Shown here: positions 1-7,304 of the stretch, in pieces
Layout: each line of letters opens with the position of its first letter
Numbering within the stretch: the first letter of the stretch is position 1
Assembly: GCA_937875035.1 (NCBI GenBank)
Contig: CALNCF010000210.1
Span: 1 to 11,177, forward strand
Origin: an uncultured Sphingobacteriaceae bacterium
GTDB lineage: Bacteria; Bacteroidota; Bacteroidia; Sphingobacteriales; Sphingobacteriaceae
DNA length: 11,177 nucleotides
Direction of reading: 5' to 3'
The notes under the pieces: model-generated
Told to the model about the DNA's origin: nothing
Databases searched by the model: none
What the model saw: only the letters and a program-made list of their open reading frames with translations
Made by a program: the position numbers and the translations under genes

Positions 1-843
1 GCCGGCATCTTCCAGCATCTGCACACGCAGATTGGCGATCGGGTCGCGGTTGGATTTCATTTCCTCGACTTCTTCCTTCGTGCGGTATTTCGCAGGGTCG
101 GACATCGAGTGGCCTTTGAAACGATAGGTACGGATCTCCAGGAAGGTAGGCCCTTCGCCTTTACGGGCGCGGTCTACCGCTTTATCCATGGCTTCGTGAA
201 CTGCTTCACAGCTCATCCCGTCGACAGGTGCCGAAGGCATATCGAAGCCTAAGCCGATCTTGTAGATGTCGGTCATATTGGTGGTACGCTGAACCGAGGT
301 TCCCATCGCGTAGCCGTTGTTTTCACAAATAAAGATCACCGGTAATTTCCACAGCATAGCCATGTTAAAGGTTTCGTTCAATGCACCCTGGCGCACGGCG
401 CCATCGCCCATATAGCAAACGCATACATTGTCGGTTCCTTTGTATTGCTCTGCAAATGCGATACCTGCACCCAGCGGCATTTGCCCGCCAACGATACCGT
501 GTCCGCCGTAAAAATTGTGCTCAGCAGAGAACATGTGCATGGAACCACCTTTGCCTTTGGAGCAGCCGGTTACTTTTCCATACAGTTCGGCCATTACCGC
601 ATTTGCTGTAACACCCTTCGCCAACGCGTGCGCGTGGTCGCGGTAAGCGGTAATCATGCCGTCTTCCTTACGCAGAACAGACATGGCACCCGCTACAACA
701 GCTTCCTGCCCGATATACAAGTTACAAAATCCGCGTATTTTTTGCTGGCCGTATAATTGTCCGGCACGTTCCTCGAACTTACGCATCAACTGCATGGATT
801 CGTACCAGTTCAAATAAGTTTCTTTCGTAATTTTTATAGCCAT
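1..843 (-). CDS. pdhA: Pyruvate dehydrogenase E1 component, alpha subunit (3' end cut by window edge)
   Basis: Reading the minus strand from ATG at 843 gives 281 uninterrupted residues, open to the window edge; about 50 C-terminal residues of the usual 330 or so are missing. E1 alpha pairs with E1 beta and uses thiamine diphosphate to decarboxylate pyruvate and acetylate the E2 lipoyl group, in the cytoplasm. The N-terminus (MAIKITKETYLNWYESMQLM) is typical. Visible signatures are the YRDHAHAL substrate/cofactor region (67-74), the thiamine-diphosphate motif starting GDG at 146-148 and ending NN at 175-176, and the loop GHSMSDPAKYRT (244-255). That loop corresponds to the regulatory phosphorylation loop of mitochondrial E1 alpha. 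There is no clear Shine-Dalgarno, which is normal for Bacteroidota. The gene is transcribed divergently from the NlpC/P60 gene. A related branched-chain 2-oxoacid dehydrogenase E1 alpha is the main alternative, but the length, N-terminus and loop fit pyruvate dehydrogenase better. Confidence 0.93.
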   Translation of the reverse strand, partial: MAIKITKETYLNWYESMQLMRKFEERAGQLYGQQKIRGFCNLYIGQEAVVAGAMSVLRKEDGMITAYRDHAHALAKGVTANAVMAELYGKVTGCSKGKGGSMHMFSAEHNFYGGHGIVGGQMPLGAGIAFAEQYKGTDNVCVCYMGDGAVRQGALNETFNMAMLWKLPVIFICENNGYAMGTSVQRTTNMTDIYKIGLGFDMPSAPVDGMSCEAVHEAMDKAVDRARKGEGPTFLEIRTYRFKGHSMSDPAKYRTKEEVEEMKSNRDPIANLRVQMLEDAG

Positions 844-1112
844 GAGTCTTTCTTAATGTAGCCTTAGGAGGACAAATCTATTAATAAAAAGGAGAAAATT
901 AAATTTTGCCGCATACTCCTGCATACACCAATCGGCAGGTTTTCTACGTTAACTGTGTTTCAAAGATTAATTTTATTTTTGAAGCTTCTTATTTTGTCCG
1001 CAGGGGTTGGAAAAGAGGGTATGAGCGGGGCACTGACAGCATGGGGTGAAACGGGGAGTGTGGTTTTTAAGACGCTGTTTGTCAGTAAAATATATTTTAA
1101 CAGGAATTAACA
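844..1112. other. Divergent intergenic spacer between pdhA and the NlpC/P60 gene
   Basis: This 269-bp spacer separates two divergent genes. It holds the candidate pdhA promoter box at 873-880 and AT-rich tracts at 881-905 and 965-995, including a short GAAGCTTC palindrome at 981-988. A weak TATATTTT near 1091-1098 resembles a -7 box, but it lies only 14 bases before the NlpC/P60 ATG, so it may not be the real promoter. I see no supported small gene or structured RNA in it. Confidence 0.5.
873..880 (-). promoter_or_regulatory. Candidate -7 promoter element for pdhA
   Basis: On the minus strand this octamer reads TAGATTTG, an exact match to the Bacteroidota primary-sigma -7 box TAnnTTTG. It lies 29 bases upstream of the pdhA ATG, which would leave a leader of roughly 20 nucleotides. 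The upstream -33 region is only T-rich (TTTAATTTTC) and lacks a clean TTTG, so the assignment rests on one box. Confidence 0.4.
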
Positions 1113-1733
1113 ATGAAAAGGATATTGATAGCAGGGCTGCTGTGTGGGTGTACGGCCTTTTCGGTTTCGGCGCAGTCGCCGGCGAAGAAAAAGCCGGGTA
1201 CCTTGCCTGAAAAAGCAACTGCGCATATAGAAAATGTCGTCAAAGACGGGGAAACCTTCGACCCGGATACGCTCCGGTATGCGTTCCATGCGCAGAAAGT
1301 AGGGATTCGCCTCGATACATCCTCTAATTTAAAGCTATACTACAGTGTATACGAATGGCTCGGCACACCTTACCGTTTCGGAGGCAGCGGCAAGCGGGGC
1401 ATCGATTGCTCGGGCTTTACGGGGGTGATCTACCAGGATGTGTACAAGATGGACCTGGCCCGCGATTCACGGAGCATGTTCAAGAATGTGGCCCCGATCC
1501 CGAAATCGGAGCTGAAAGAGGGCGACCTGGTCTTCTTCCGGATCTCGAAAGGGCGGATCTCGCATGTGGGGGTTTATCTCGGGGATAATAAGTTTGTACA
1601 TGCCTCCACCACCCGGGGGGTGATCATCAGCAATCTCAACGAAGATTATTACCGGCGCTATTATTATAAAGGCGGAAGGGTGAAGAAAGCAGGAGAGGAG
1701 CTCTCCGGCGAAACGATCGACCCGGAAGAATAA
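1113..1733 (+). CDS. Secreted NlpC/P60-family cell-wall peptidase
   Basis: This 206-residue protein is probably an endopeptidase that cuts peptide stems of peptidoglycan, typically D-gamma-glutamyl-diaminopimelate bonds, outside the inner membrane. It starts with a short signal peptide (residues 1-20, hydrophobic 4-18) with a likely signal peptidase I site at VSA-Q; the lipobox-like LCGC at 10-13 is a poorer match. A spacer of about 55 residues precedes the NlpC/P60 domain at about 75-190. The catalytic cysteine is C99 in GIDCSGF, the general-base histidine is H151 in RISHVGVYLG, and H163 in FVHAS is the likely third polar residue. There is no SH3 or LysM targeting domain, so it is a minimal single-domain member. 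ATG at 1113 gives a complete signal peptide. The gene converges on htrA with a shared terminator. Family is certain; the exact bond cut is not. Confidence 0.92.
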   Translation: MKRILIAGLLCGCTAFSVSAQSPAKKKPGTLPEKATAHIENVVKDGETFDPDTLRYAFHAQKVGIRLDTSSNLKLYYSVYEWLGTPYRFGGSGKRGIDCSGFTGVIYQDVYKMDLARDSRSMFKNVAPIPKSELKEGDLVFFRISKGRISHVGVYLGDNKFVHASTTRGVIISNLNEDYYRRYYYKGGRVKKAGEELSGETIDPEE

Positions 1734-1742
1734 CCGGAAAAC

Positions 1743-1771
1743 GAAAAGCCTGTGGATTCCACAGGCTTTTC
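1743..1771. terminator. Bidirectional intrinsic terminator between NlpC/P60 and htrA
   Basis: A perfect 13-bp inverted repeat (GAAAAGCCTGTGG at 1743-1755 and its complement at 1759-1771) encloses a 3-base loop ATT. The stem has a GC-rich core bordered by an A-tract on the left and a T-tract on the right, so a U-run follows the hairpin in either direction. It lies in the 60-bp gap between the two convergent stop codons, 10 bases past the plus-strand stop and 22 bases past the htrA stop. It therefore probably ends both transcripts. Confidence 0.9.
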
Positions 1772-1793
1772 TTATTATAGAAAGAAAAAATGA

Positions 1794-3269
1794 TTATTTC
1801 ACATTGAACGCGAATACATATTTCGAGTTCGGGTTCTGAGGGTAGATGCCCTCTACTTTCAGCATTCCGTTACGGTTGTTGCGGATCGCGTTTTCGATGT
1901 CTTCCGGGGAATCGATGGCTTTGTCGTCCATCTTGGTAATAATGAATCCCTGGCGGATACCTACTGAGCTTAATTTACCGTTGCTCAGTCCGCTTACCTT
2001 TACACCGCTTTCGATGCGGTAGTTCTTCTTTTCTGCAGATGTCAGGTCGGAGAAATTCGCGCCCAGCAGGGAGGAGGTATTGATCTCTTCTTTCTTCGCC
2101 AGCTCGGTGCTGCCACCCTCACCGCGTAATACCAGGGCCAGGCTGCGCTCTTTGTTCTCTCTCACTAAAGACACATCCACCTTGTCGCCCGGACGGTGAC
2201 GGCCGATCTGTTCCTGCAGCTGGCTTACACTGTTCACCTCCACACCCTCGATACGGGTAATAACATCGCCTTGCTTAAGGCCTGCCGCCTGTGCCGCGCC
2301 GCCATCAGTAATGCCGGCCACATACACACCTTTGGTAGATTTCAGCCCTTTTTCATCGGCGAACTGCGAATTGATATCAGAGATCTGTACCCCGATAAAG
2401 GCACGTTGTACCTTGCCATACTGTAAGAGGTCGTCCATTACTTTTTTGGCGAGGTTTACCGGAACTGCGAAAGAGTAGCCTGCGTATGAACCGGTTTGCG
2501 AAGCGATGGCGGTGTTGATGCCGACCAGCTCGCCGCGTGTATTGACCAGTGCTCCGCCGGAGTTGCCCGGGTTCACGGCTGCGTCTGTCTGGATGAATGA
2601 CTCGATGGATGGGGTCTGCCCGTTGTTTTCAAGGATATTGATGTTCCTTGCTTTCGCCGAAACGATTCCCGCTGTTACAGTAGAGGTCAGGTTAAAAGGG
2701 TTACCTACGGCAAGCACCCACTCACCGATCTTGAGATCGTCGGAATTACCATATACCATGTAAGGAAGCTCGGTCGCTTCGATCTTCAGCAGGGCAAGAT
2801 CCGTGTTCGGGTCGGTGCCGATGATCTTTCCTTTATAGGAACGCTTGTCGTTCAGGATCACTTCGATCTTGTCGGCGCCGTTCACTACGTGGTTATTGGT
2901 TACGATGTAACCATCCTGGGAGATGATCACCCCGGATCCTGAAGACATGGATGGTCCGCGTTGTCCGAAAGGGAAACCAGGTCCGCGGTCGCCGAAGAAA
3001 TCGCGGAAGGGATCAAAATAAGATGCCTGCGGCGATTCGCTCATCGTTACCTTGATGTGCACCACGGCAGGAACCGTTTTAGCGGCGGCCACCGTAAAGT
3101 CGAGCGGGCCGTCGGCAGGTTCCGCGTAATTCGCGAGGCTTGTAAAATGTACTTTTTGTTTTTCTTCAAAGGTGCGGGGCTCCTTGCTTTCCAATAACTT
3201 ATAGGCACCTACCGCAACGAGGCCACCCATGGTGGCAATGGTTAATGCATAAATCAGTTTGTTTCTCAT
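1794..3269 (-). CDS. HtrA/Deg-family periplasmic serine protease with two PDZ domains
   Basis: This 491-residue DegP/DegQ-like protease degrades or refolds damaged envelope proteins. An N-terminal hydrophobic segment (about 5-23) acts as a signal peptide or membrane anchor. The trypsin-like domain (about 58-275) carries the full triad: H127 in TNNHVV, D157 in TDLALLKI and S237 in GNSGGALV. Before the His motif lies a Gly/Pro/Phe-rich stretch (about 83-108), equivalent to the flexible LA loop that controls oligomer state in DegP. PDZ1 spans roughly 291-383, and a more divergent PDZ2 spans about 402-490. The family uses the PDZ domains for substrate recognition and cage assembly. Length fits two-PDZ members (450-510). 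ATG at 3269 gives the complete signal segment. It is divergent from dapF. Whether it is closer to DegP, DegQ or DegS-type function cannot be told from sequence, so no symbol is given. Confidence 0.96.
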   Translation of the reverse strand: MRNKLIYALTIATMGGLVAVGAYKLLESKEPRTFEEKQKVHFTSLANYAEPADGPLDFTVAAAKTVPAVVHIKVTMSESPQASYFDPFRDFFGDRGPGFPFGQRGPSMSSGSGVIISQDGYIVTNNHVVNGADKIEVILNDKRSYKGKIIGTDPNTDLALLKIEATELPYMVYGNSDDLKIGEWVLAVGNPFNLTSTVTAGIVSAKARNINILENNGQTPSIESFIQTDAAVNPGNSGGALVNTRGELVGINTAIASQTGSYAGYSFAVPVNLAKKVMDDLLQYGKVQRAFIGVQISDINSQFADEKGLKSTKGVYVAGITDGGAAQAAGLKQGDVITRIEGVEVNSVSQLQEQIGRHRPGDKVDVSLVRENKERSLALVLRGEGGSTELAKKEEINTSSLLGANFSDLTSAEKKNYRIESGVKVSGLSNGKLSSVGIRQGFIITKMDDKAIDSPEDIENAIRNNRNGMLKVEGIYPQNPNSKYVFAFNVK

Positions 3270-3375
3270 TTGTTTAAAATTTTAATGGATGATGGAATGA
3301 TCAACTAAACGTTTCAGTAAATCGGGTTTCAAATCCAGTGCCATGCAAACGTTAAATTAACAACAATAAATACAT

Positions 3376-3383
3376 TAGTTTTG
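3376..3383 (+). promoter_or_regulatory. Candidate -7 promoter element for dapF
   Basis: TAGTTTTG exactly matches the Bacteroidota -7 consensus TAnnTTTG. It lies 40 bases before the dapF ATG, which predicts a leader of about 33 nucleotides. The expected -33 position falls on the AT-rich palindrome GTTAAATTAAC at 3351-3361 instead of a clear TTTG, so the upstream half is weak. Confidence 0.45.
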
Positions 3384-3423
3384 TAAAAACTGTTTTACAG
3401 CAGGCACGTTCAACATACATCAC

Positions 3424-4203
3424 ATGAAACATCACTTCTATAAATACCAGGGCGCCGGAAACGATTTTGTCATCTTCGATAACCGTACGAACGCGCTAAA
3501 ACGGCTTGATGATCAGTTGTATAACCGTATTTGCGACCGAAAGTTTGGAGTAGGAGCCGATGGACTGATGCTCTTGCAGGATCACCCGGAGCATGATTTT
3601 GAGATGGTGTACTTCAATGCCGACGGAAGCGAAAGCACCATGTGCGGGAACGGCGGGCGTTGCCTGGTGGCCTTTGCCAAAAGGCTGGACCTGATCGGTA
3701 CCGAGACAAAATTTCTTGCTGCTGACGGATTGCATTATGCCAAAATTTCAGGAGAGACCATTCATCTGCAGATGATCGATGTACCTTCCTTTCATCGCGT
3801 GAGGATGGATTATGTACTGCATACCGGTTCCCCGCATTATATCCGTTTTGTACAGGATGCGGCAGCGCTGGATGTGTACGAAGAGGGCCGGGCGATCCGC
3901 TATTCCGGGTTATATAAGGAGGAAGGGATCAACGTGAACTTTGTGGAGGATGCCGGAGATCATCTTTTTGTACGTACTTACGAGCGTGGTGTGGAAGATG
4001 AAACGCTTTCCTGCGGCACAGGGGTAACGGCATCGGCGATCGCTTATGCGATCGAAAAGGGACTGTATGGCGAACAGGAAATAGCGATCCGGACCAGGGG
4101 CGGAGCCTTAAGGGTTTCGTTCAACAGGGAAGAAGACCGTTTTACAGAGGTATTCCTGGTCGGGCCGGCGGAATATGTGTTCGAGGGCGAGATCGCTTTT
4201 TAG
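3424..4203 (+). CDS. dapF: Diaminopimelate epimerase
   Basis: This 259-residue cytoplasmic, cofactor-independent racemase converts LL- to meso-diaminopimelate. The product is the last precursor of lysine and the cross-linking residue of peptidoglycan. It opens with the family N-terminus FYKYQGAGNDFVIFDN. The two catalytic cysteines are both present: C74 in MCGNGGRC and C197 in LSCGTGVTASA. The conserved GADGLMLL (44-51), NADGSES (65-71) and GSPHYIRF (136-142 region) motifs are also present. The later E-R pair (Y187-E188-R189-G190-V191-E192) precedes the second cysteine motif, as it should. Length is slightly short but normal for Bacteroidota. ATG at 3424 is the first start in frame with the conserved N-terminus. 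No hairpin terminator is obvious after it, so some read-through towards the SNF2 gene is possible, although that gene appears to have its own promoter. Confidence 0.98.
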   Translation: MKHHFYKYQGAGNDFVIFDNRTNALKRLDDQLYNRICDRKFGVGADGLMLLQDHPEHDFEMVYFNADGSESTMCGNGGRCLVAFAKRLDLIGTETKFLAADGLHYAKISGETIHLQMIDVPSFHRVRMDYVLHTGSPHYIRFVQDAAALDVYEEGRAIRYSGLYKEEGINVNFVEDAGDHLFVRTYERGVEDETLSCGTGVTASAIAYAIEKGLYGEQEIAIRTRGGALRVSFNREEDRFTEVFLVGPAEYVFEGEIAF

Positions 4204-4227
4204 ATCAAAAAAAGCCCGTTTATATGA

Positions 4228-4261
4228 TTTTGGGGTTCAATGTGTTGCGGAATTAATTTTG
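4228..4261 (+). promoter_or_regulatory. Bacteroidota-type promoter for the SNF2-bioY-PKD unit
   Basis: A -33 element TTTTG (4228-4232) and a -7 element TAATTTTG (4254-4261, exact TAnnTTTG) are separated by 21 bases. That is within the spacing known for Bacteroidota primary-sigma promoters. Transcription would start near 4267 and leave a leader of about 55 nucleotides before the TTG start at 4322. A second, off-register TACCTTTTG at 4303-4311 is probably incidental. Of the promoter candidates in the window this is the only one with both boxes. Confidence 0.55.
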
Positions 4262-4321
4262 ATTCTACAGGTTATTGATTACCTTTAGATTTTTTCTGAT
4301 ACTACCTTTTGCAAATTTTGT

Positions 4322-7303
4322 TTGTATAACAACGTGTTAAGGGTAGATAGCAAAAAGCCGTGCAGGCTCGTATATTCATTAGGTCAGCATCCCTACCTGG
4401 GGTATGTGATCGAGCCGCATATTGTGCAGCTGAACGCGCAGGGCAAGTATACCATGACCCATCAGAAGCTGTACTCCCAGACAGCAAAAGAATTCGACGA
4501 ATTTCTCAGCCAGAAAGATTACAAGATCATCAAGCTGCTGGATCAGACCGACCAGGAGTATATCATTAAAAAATATCATAAGGAAGCCATCCGTCCGTCC
4601 TTATACTTTCCGAAGTTTTATAATGAGAAGCTGCATGAAGTGATCCGTCCCATCATCGAAAAGAAGCTGGTAGATGTGATCCGGCAGATCGGCGACAGTC
4701 CCTTTTATGAAATGGGAAAAGAGGGCGACCCGGTATGGAAGAAGATCAATATCGCGACAGAACCCGCGTCAGTGCTTTTTCATTTCCGCCGGAGCAGCGA
4801 TGGTACCCGCTATTTCCCTACGATCAAATTCAAAGGGCAGCGCATCGAATTTATGTTCAAGGACGCGGAGGTGATCTGTAATCACCCGGCGTATATGCTG
4901 CTGGGCAAGGACCTGCTGTATTTCGAAGGAGATATCGAAGGAAAGAAGCTGCAACCCTTTCTGAACAAACGGTACATCGATATTCCGAAGAGCTCGGAGC
5001 CTGCCTATTTCAAAAAATTTATCGCGCCGCTTATCGAGAAGCATAATGTGTACGCGGAGGGTTTCGATATTATTACCGAACAGTTCGAAGCGAAGCCGGT
5101 GCTGAAGATGGCGTATACCTGGAACAACGCGGCGCAGCTGATCCTTTCTTTCCAGTACGGCAAATATATCTTCCCATACCAGTCGGGCACCAAGGTGTCG
5201 GTCAGCCTGGAGGCGAAGAACGACGAGTATGTGTTTCACCGCGTGAAGCGCTCGCTGAGCTGGGAAGCCACGAAGATTGCGGTACTGGCAGGGTTGGGGC
5301 TGGAAGCCGTGGAAGGCTCGGGCTTTGTTATTAAAGAGGAAGTACTGGCCGGGGCTGAAGAACCTGCGGATGTGCAGGACCCGATGTACGCGCTGCTCGA
5401 ATGGGTGAACGAGCATCATGCCGAGCTGATCGACGCAGGCTTTACCATCCAGCAGGACGACAAGGGTAAAAAATATTTTGTGGGCACGAGCAAGATCGAC
5501 CTGCAGATCAGGGAGTCGAACGACTGGTTCGATATTTATGCCACGGTGTATTTCGGCGAATTCGAAGTACCCTTTATACAGCTTAAAGAATATATACTGA
5601 GCGGCAGGAAAGAGTTTGGGCTTCCGAACGGCGAAATTGCCGTGATCCCTGAAAAATGGTTCACTCAATACCATAACCTGCTGAGCTTTGCTGATGGCAG
5701 CAAGCATCTGAAATTGCGCAAGCATCATATCGGCATTGTGCAGGAATATGCGGATTCGAACCTGGCGGTGCTCACCATGGACCGCAAGCTGAACAATCTT
5801 TTGCAGTTTGATAAGATCGATGAAGTGGAGATGCCGGCACGTTTCCGCGGAGAGCTGCGCCCCTACCAGAAAGCAGGCTACGACTGGTTTCATTTTTTAA
5901 GAAAATGGAATTTCGGTGGATGCCTGGCTGATGATATGGGTCTGGGTAAGACCATACAGACCTTGGCATTGTTGCAGAAGCTGAAAGAAGAGCATTATAT
6001 CAGCACGCACCAGATCTCGATGTTCGGCGAGCAGCAGTTCAATACGGATGTGACCTTTACATCACAGCCTCTTACTTCGCTGATCGTCATGCCAACCTCA
6101 CTGATCCATAACTGGCTGAACGAGGCTAAGAAATTTACACCCGACCTGAAGATCCTGGTATATACCGGGACCTTCCGCGACAAGAACGTGGAACAGTTCA
6201 GGGGCTACGATGTGGTGCTGACCACCTACGGCATTGTGCGTATGGATACGGAGCTGCTCAAGACCTATAGCTTTCATTACATCATCCTGGACGAAAGCCA
6301 GATCATCAAGAACCCATCATCGAAAATATCAAGGTCGGTTCGGATGCTGAAATCGAAATACAGGCTGGTGCTGAGTGGTACGCCCGTAGAAAATTCAGTG
6401 GTCGATCTCTGGTCGCAGATGTCGTTTGTGAACCCGGGATTATTGGGTAATCACAGCTTCTTTGTGAATGAGTTCGCGGTACCGATCGACAAGAAGCAGG
6501 ACGTAGAAAAGGCAGAGAAGCTGCAACGTATGATCAAGCCTTTCATTCTTCGCCGAACCAAGCAACAGGTGGCTTCGGAGCTTCCGCCTAAGACCGAGCA
6601 TCTTTATTATTCGGATATGAGCGTGGAGCAGGATAAGATCTACGAAGAAACGAAATCGTATTACCGGAACGAGATCCTGAAGATGATCACGGAGCAGGGC
6701 ATGGCGAAGTCGCATATCTACCTCTTGCAGGGTCTGAATAAGTTAAGGCAGATCGCGAATCACCCGCGCATGACCGATGAGGACTTCGAGGGTGAGTCGG
6801 GTAAGTTCACCGATATTATTCACACGCTTCAAACTGTCATATCCAAGGGGCATAAGGTATTGCTCTTCTCGCAGTATGTAAAGCACCTGGCGCTTTTCAG
6901 GGAATATTTTATGAAGGAGGATATCCGCTTCAGCTACCTCGACGGCGCTACGCGGAACCGGCAGGAAGCGGTGGAGGAATTCCGCAGCAACGAAGAGATC
7001 AAGGTATTCCTGATCTCGATCAAGGCCGGGGGTGTGGGGCTTAACCTGACAGAAGCCGATTATGTGTTTATCCTTGATCCCTGGTGGAACCCTGCGGTGG
7101 AGCAGCAGGCTATCGACCGTACGCACCGGATCGGGCAGCAGAAGAATGTGTTCATCTATAAGTTCATCACGAAGAATTCGGTGGAAGAAAAGATCCTGGC
7201 CTTGCAGCAACGGAAGCAACGGCTTGCCGACAGCCTGGTCACGATCGAGGATTCGTTCATCAAGACGTTGAGTGAAGAGGACATTAAAGCCATTCTCGAT
7301 TAG
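4322..7303 (+). CDS. SNF2/HepA-family ATPase (DEAD/DEAH-box helicase-like)
   Basis: This 993-residue cytoplasmic ATPase is of the SNF2 superfamily-2 type; relatives translocate on double-stranded DNA to remodel protein-DNA or polymerase complexes. The C-terminal half is complete. It has LRPYQKAGYDWF (Q motif region), Walker A DDMGLGKT with K543, motif Ia (VMPTSLIHNW), Walker B D657-E658-S659-Q660, motif III LSGTPVEN, and motif VI QAIDRTHRIGQ (929-939). The 500 or so residues before it have no motif I can name; part may be the bacterial SNF2-associated region. There is no SWIM zinc-finger cysteine cluster. An insertion of about 26 residues (558-583) sits between motifs I and Ia. The start is TTG at 4322 (MYNNVLRVDSKK): an in-frame stop lies at 4286-4288, no ATG occurs until 4454, and GTG at 4334 is the alternative. 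The stop is one base before bioY. The neighbours give no sign of a defence role. Confidence 0.94.
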   Translation: MYNNVLRVDSKKPCRLVYSLGQHPYLGYVIEPHIVQLNAQGKYTMTHQKLYSQTAKEFDEFLSQKDYKIIKLLDQTDQEYIIKKYHKEAIRPSLYFPKFYNEKLHEVIRPIIEKKLVDVIRQIGDSPFYEMGKEGDPVWKKINIATEPASVLFHFRRSSDGTRYFPTIKFKGQRIEFMFKDAEVICNHPAYMLLGKDLLYFEGDIEGKKLQPFLNKRYIDIPKSSEPAYFKKFIAPLIEKHNVYAEGFDIITEQFEAKPVLKMAYTWNNAAQLILSFQYGKYIFPYQSGTKVSVSLEAKNDEYVFHRVKRSLSWEATKIAVLAGLGLEAVEGSGFVIKEEVLAGAEEPADVQDPMYALLEWVNEHHAELIDAGFTIQQDDKGKKYFVGTSKIDLQIRESNDWFDIYATVYFGEFEVPFIQLKEYILSGRKEFGLPNGEIAVIPEKWFTQYHNLLSFADGSKHLKLRKHHIGIVQEYADSNLAVLTMDRKLNNLLQFDKIDEVEMPARFRGELRPYQKAGYDWFHFLRKWNFGGCLADDMGLGKTIQTLALLQKLKEEHYISTHQISMFGEQQFNTDVTFTSQPLTSLIVMPTSLIHNWLNEAKKFTPDLKILVYTGTFRDKNVEQFRGYDVVLTTYGIVRMDTELLKTYSFHYIILDESQIIKNPSSKISRSVRMLKSKYRLVLSGTPVENSVVDLWSQMSFVNPGLLGNHSFFVNEFAVPIDKKQDVEKAEKLQRMIKPFILRRTKQQVASELPPKTEHLYYSDMSVEQDKIYEETKSYYRNEILKMITEQGMAKSHIYLLQGLNKLRQIANHPRMTDEDFEGESGKFTDIIHTLQTVISKGHKVLLFSQYVKHLALFREYFMKEDIRFSYLDGATRNRQEAVEEFRSNEEIKVFLISIKAGGVGLNLTEADYVFILDPWWNPAVEQQAIDRTHRIGQQKNVFIYKFITKNSVEEKILALQQRKQRLADSLVTIEDSFIKTLSEEDIKAILD

Positions 7304-7304
7304 G

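Noticed and set aside
381..756. Two plus-strand open frames of 76 and 103 codons at the left end
   Set aside because: Both are antisense to pdhA, whose frame is continuous and carries thiamine-diphosphate motifs throughout.
1113..1151. NlpC/P60 protein as a lipoprotein (LCGC at residues 10-13)
   Set aside because: The cysteine at the -2 position is outside the lipobox consensus, the hydrophobic stretch before it would be very short, and VSA-Q at residue 20/21 is a better signal peptidase I site.
3351..3361. Palindrome GTTAAATTAAC upstream of dapF as an operator
   Set aside because: It is short and purely AT-rich in an AT-rich spacer, with no second copy in the window; chance is a sufficient explanation.
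4769..5893. Long (374 codons) open frame on the minus strand inside the SNF2 gene
   Set aside because: It lies wholly within the confidently coding SNF2 frame on the other strand, its translation (rich in H, R, L, F, Q) resembles no family I know, and it has no promoter or spacing of its own. It is a by-product of the codon use of the real gene.
4322..7303. SNF2 ATPase as part of an antiphage system such as DISARM
   Set aside because: DISARM and similar systems have a methyltransferase, DUF1998 protein or nuclease next to the SNF2-like gene. Here the neighbours are dapF, bioY and a PKD-repeat protein, so there is no defence context.
7272..7304. GTG at 7272 as the bioY start
   Set aside because: It would add 11 residues (MKRTLKPFSIR) and overlap SNF2 by 32 bases, while ATG at 7305 starts directly before the first conserved hydrophobic helix.
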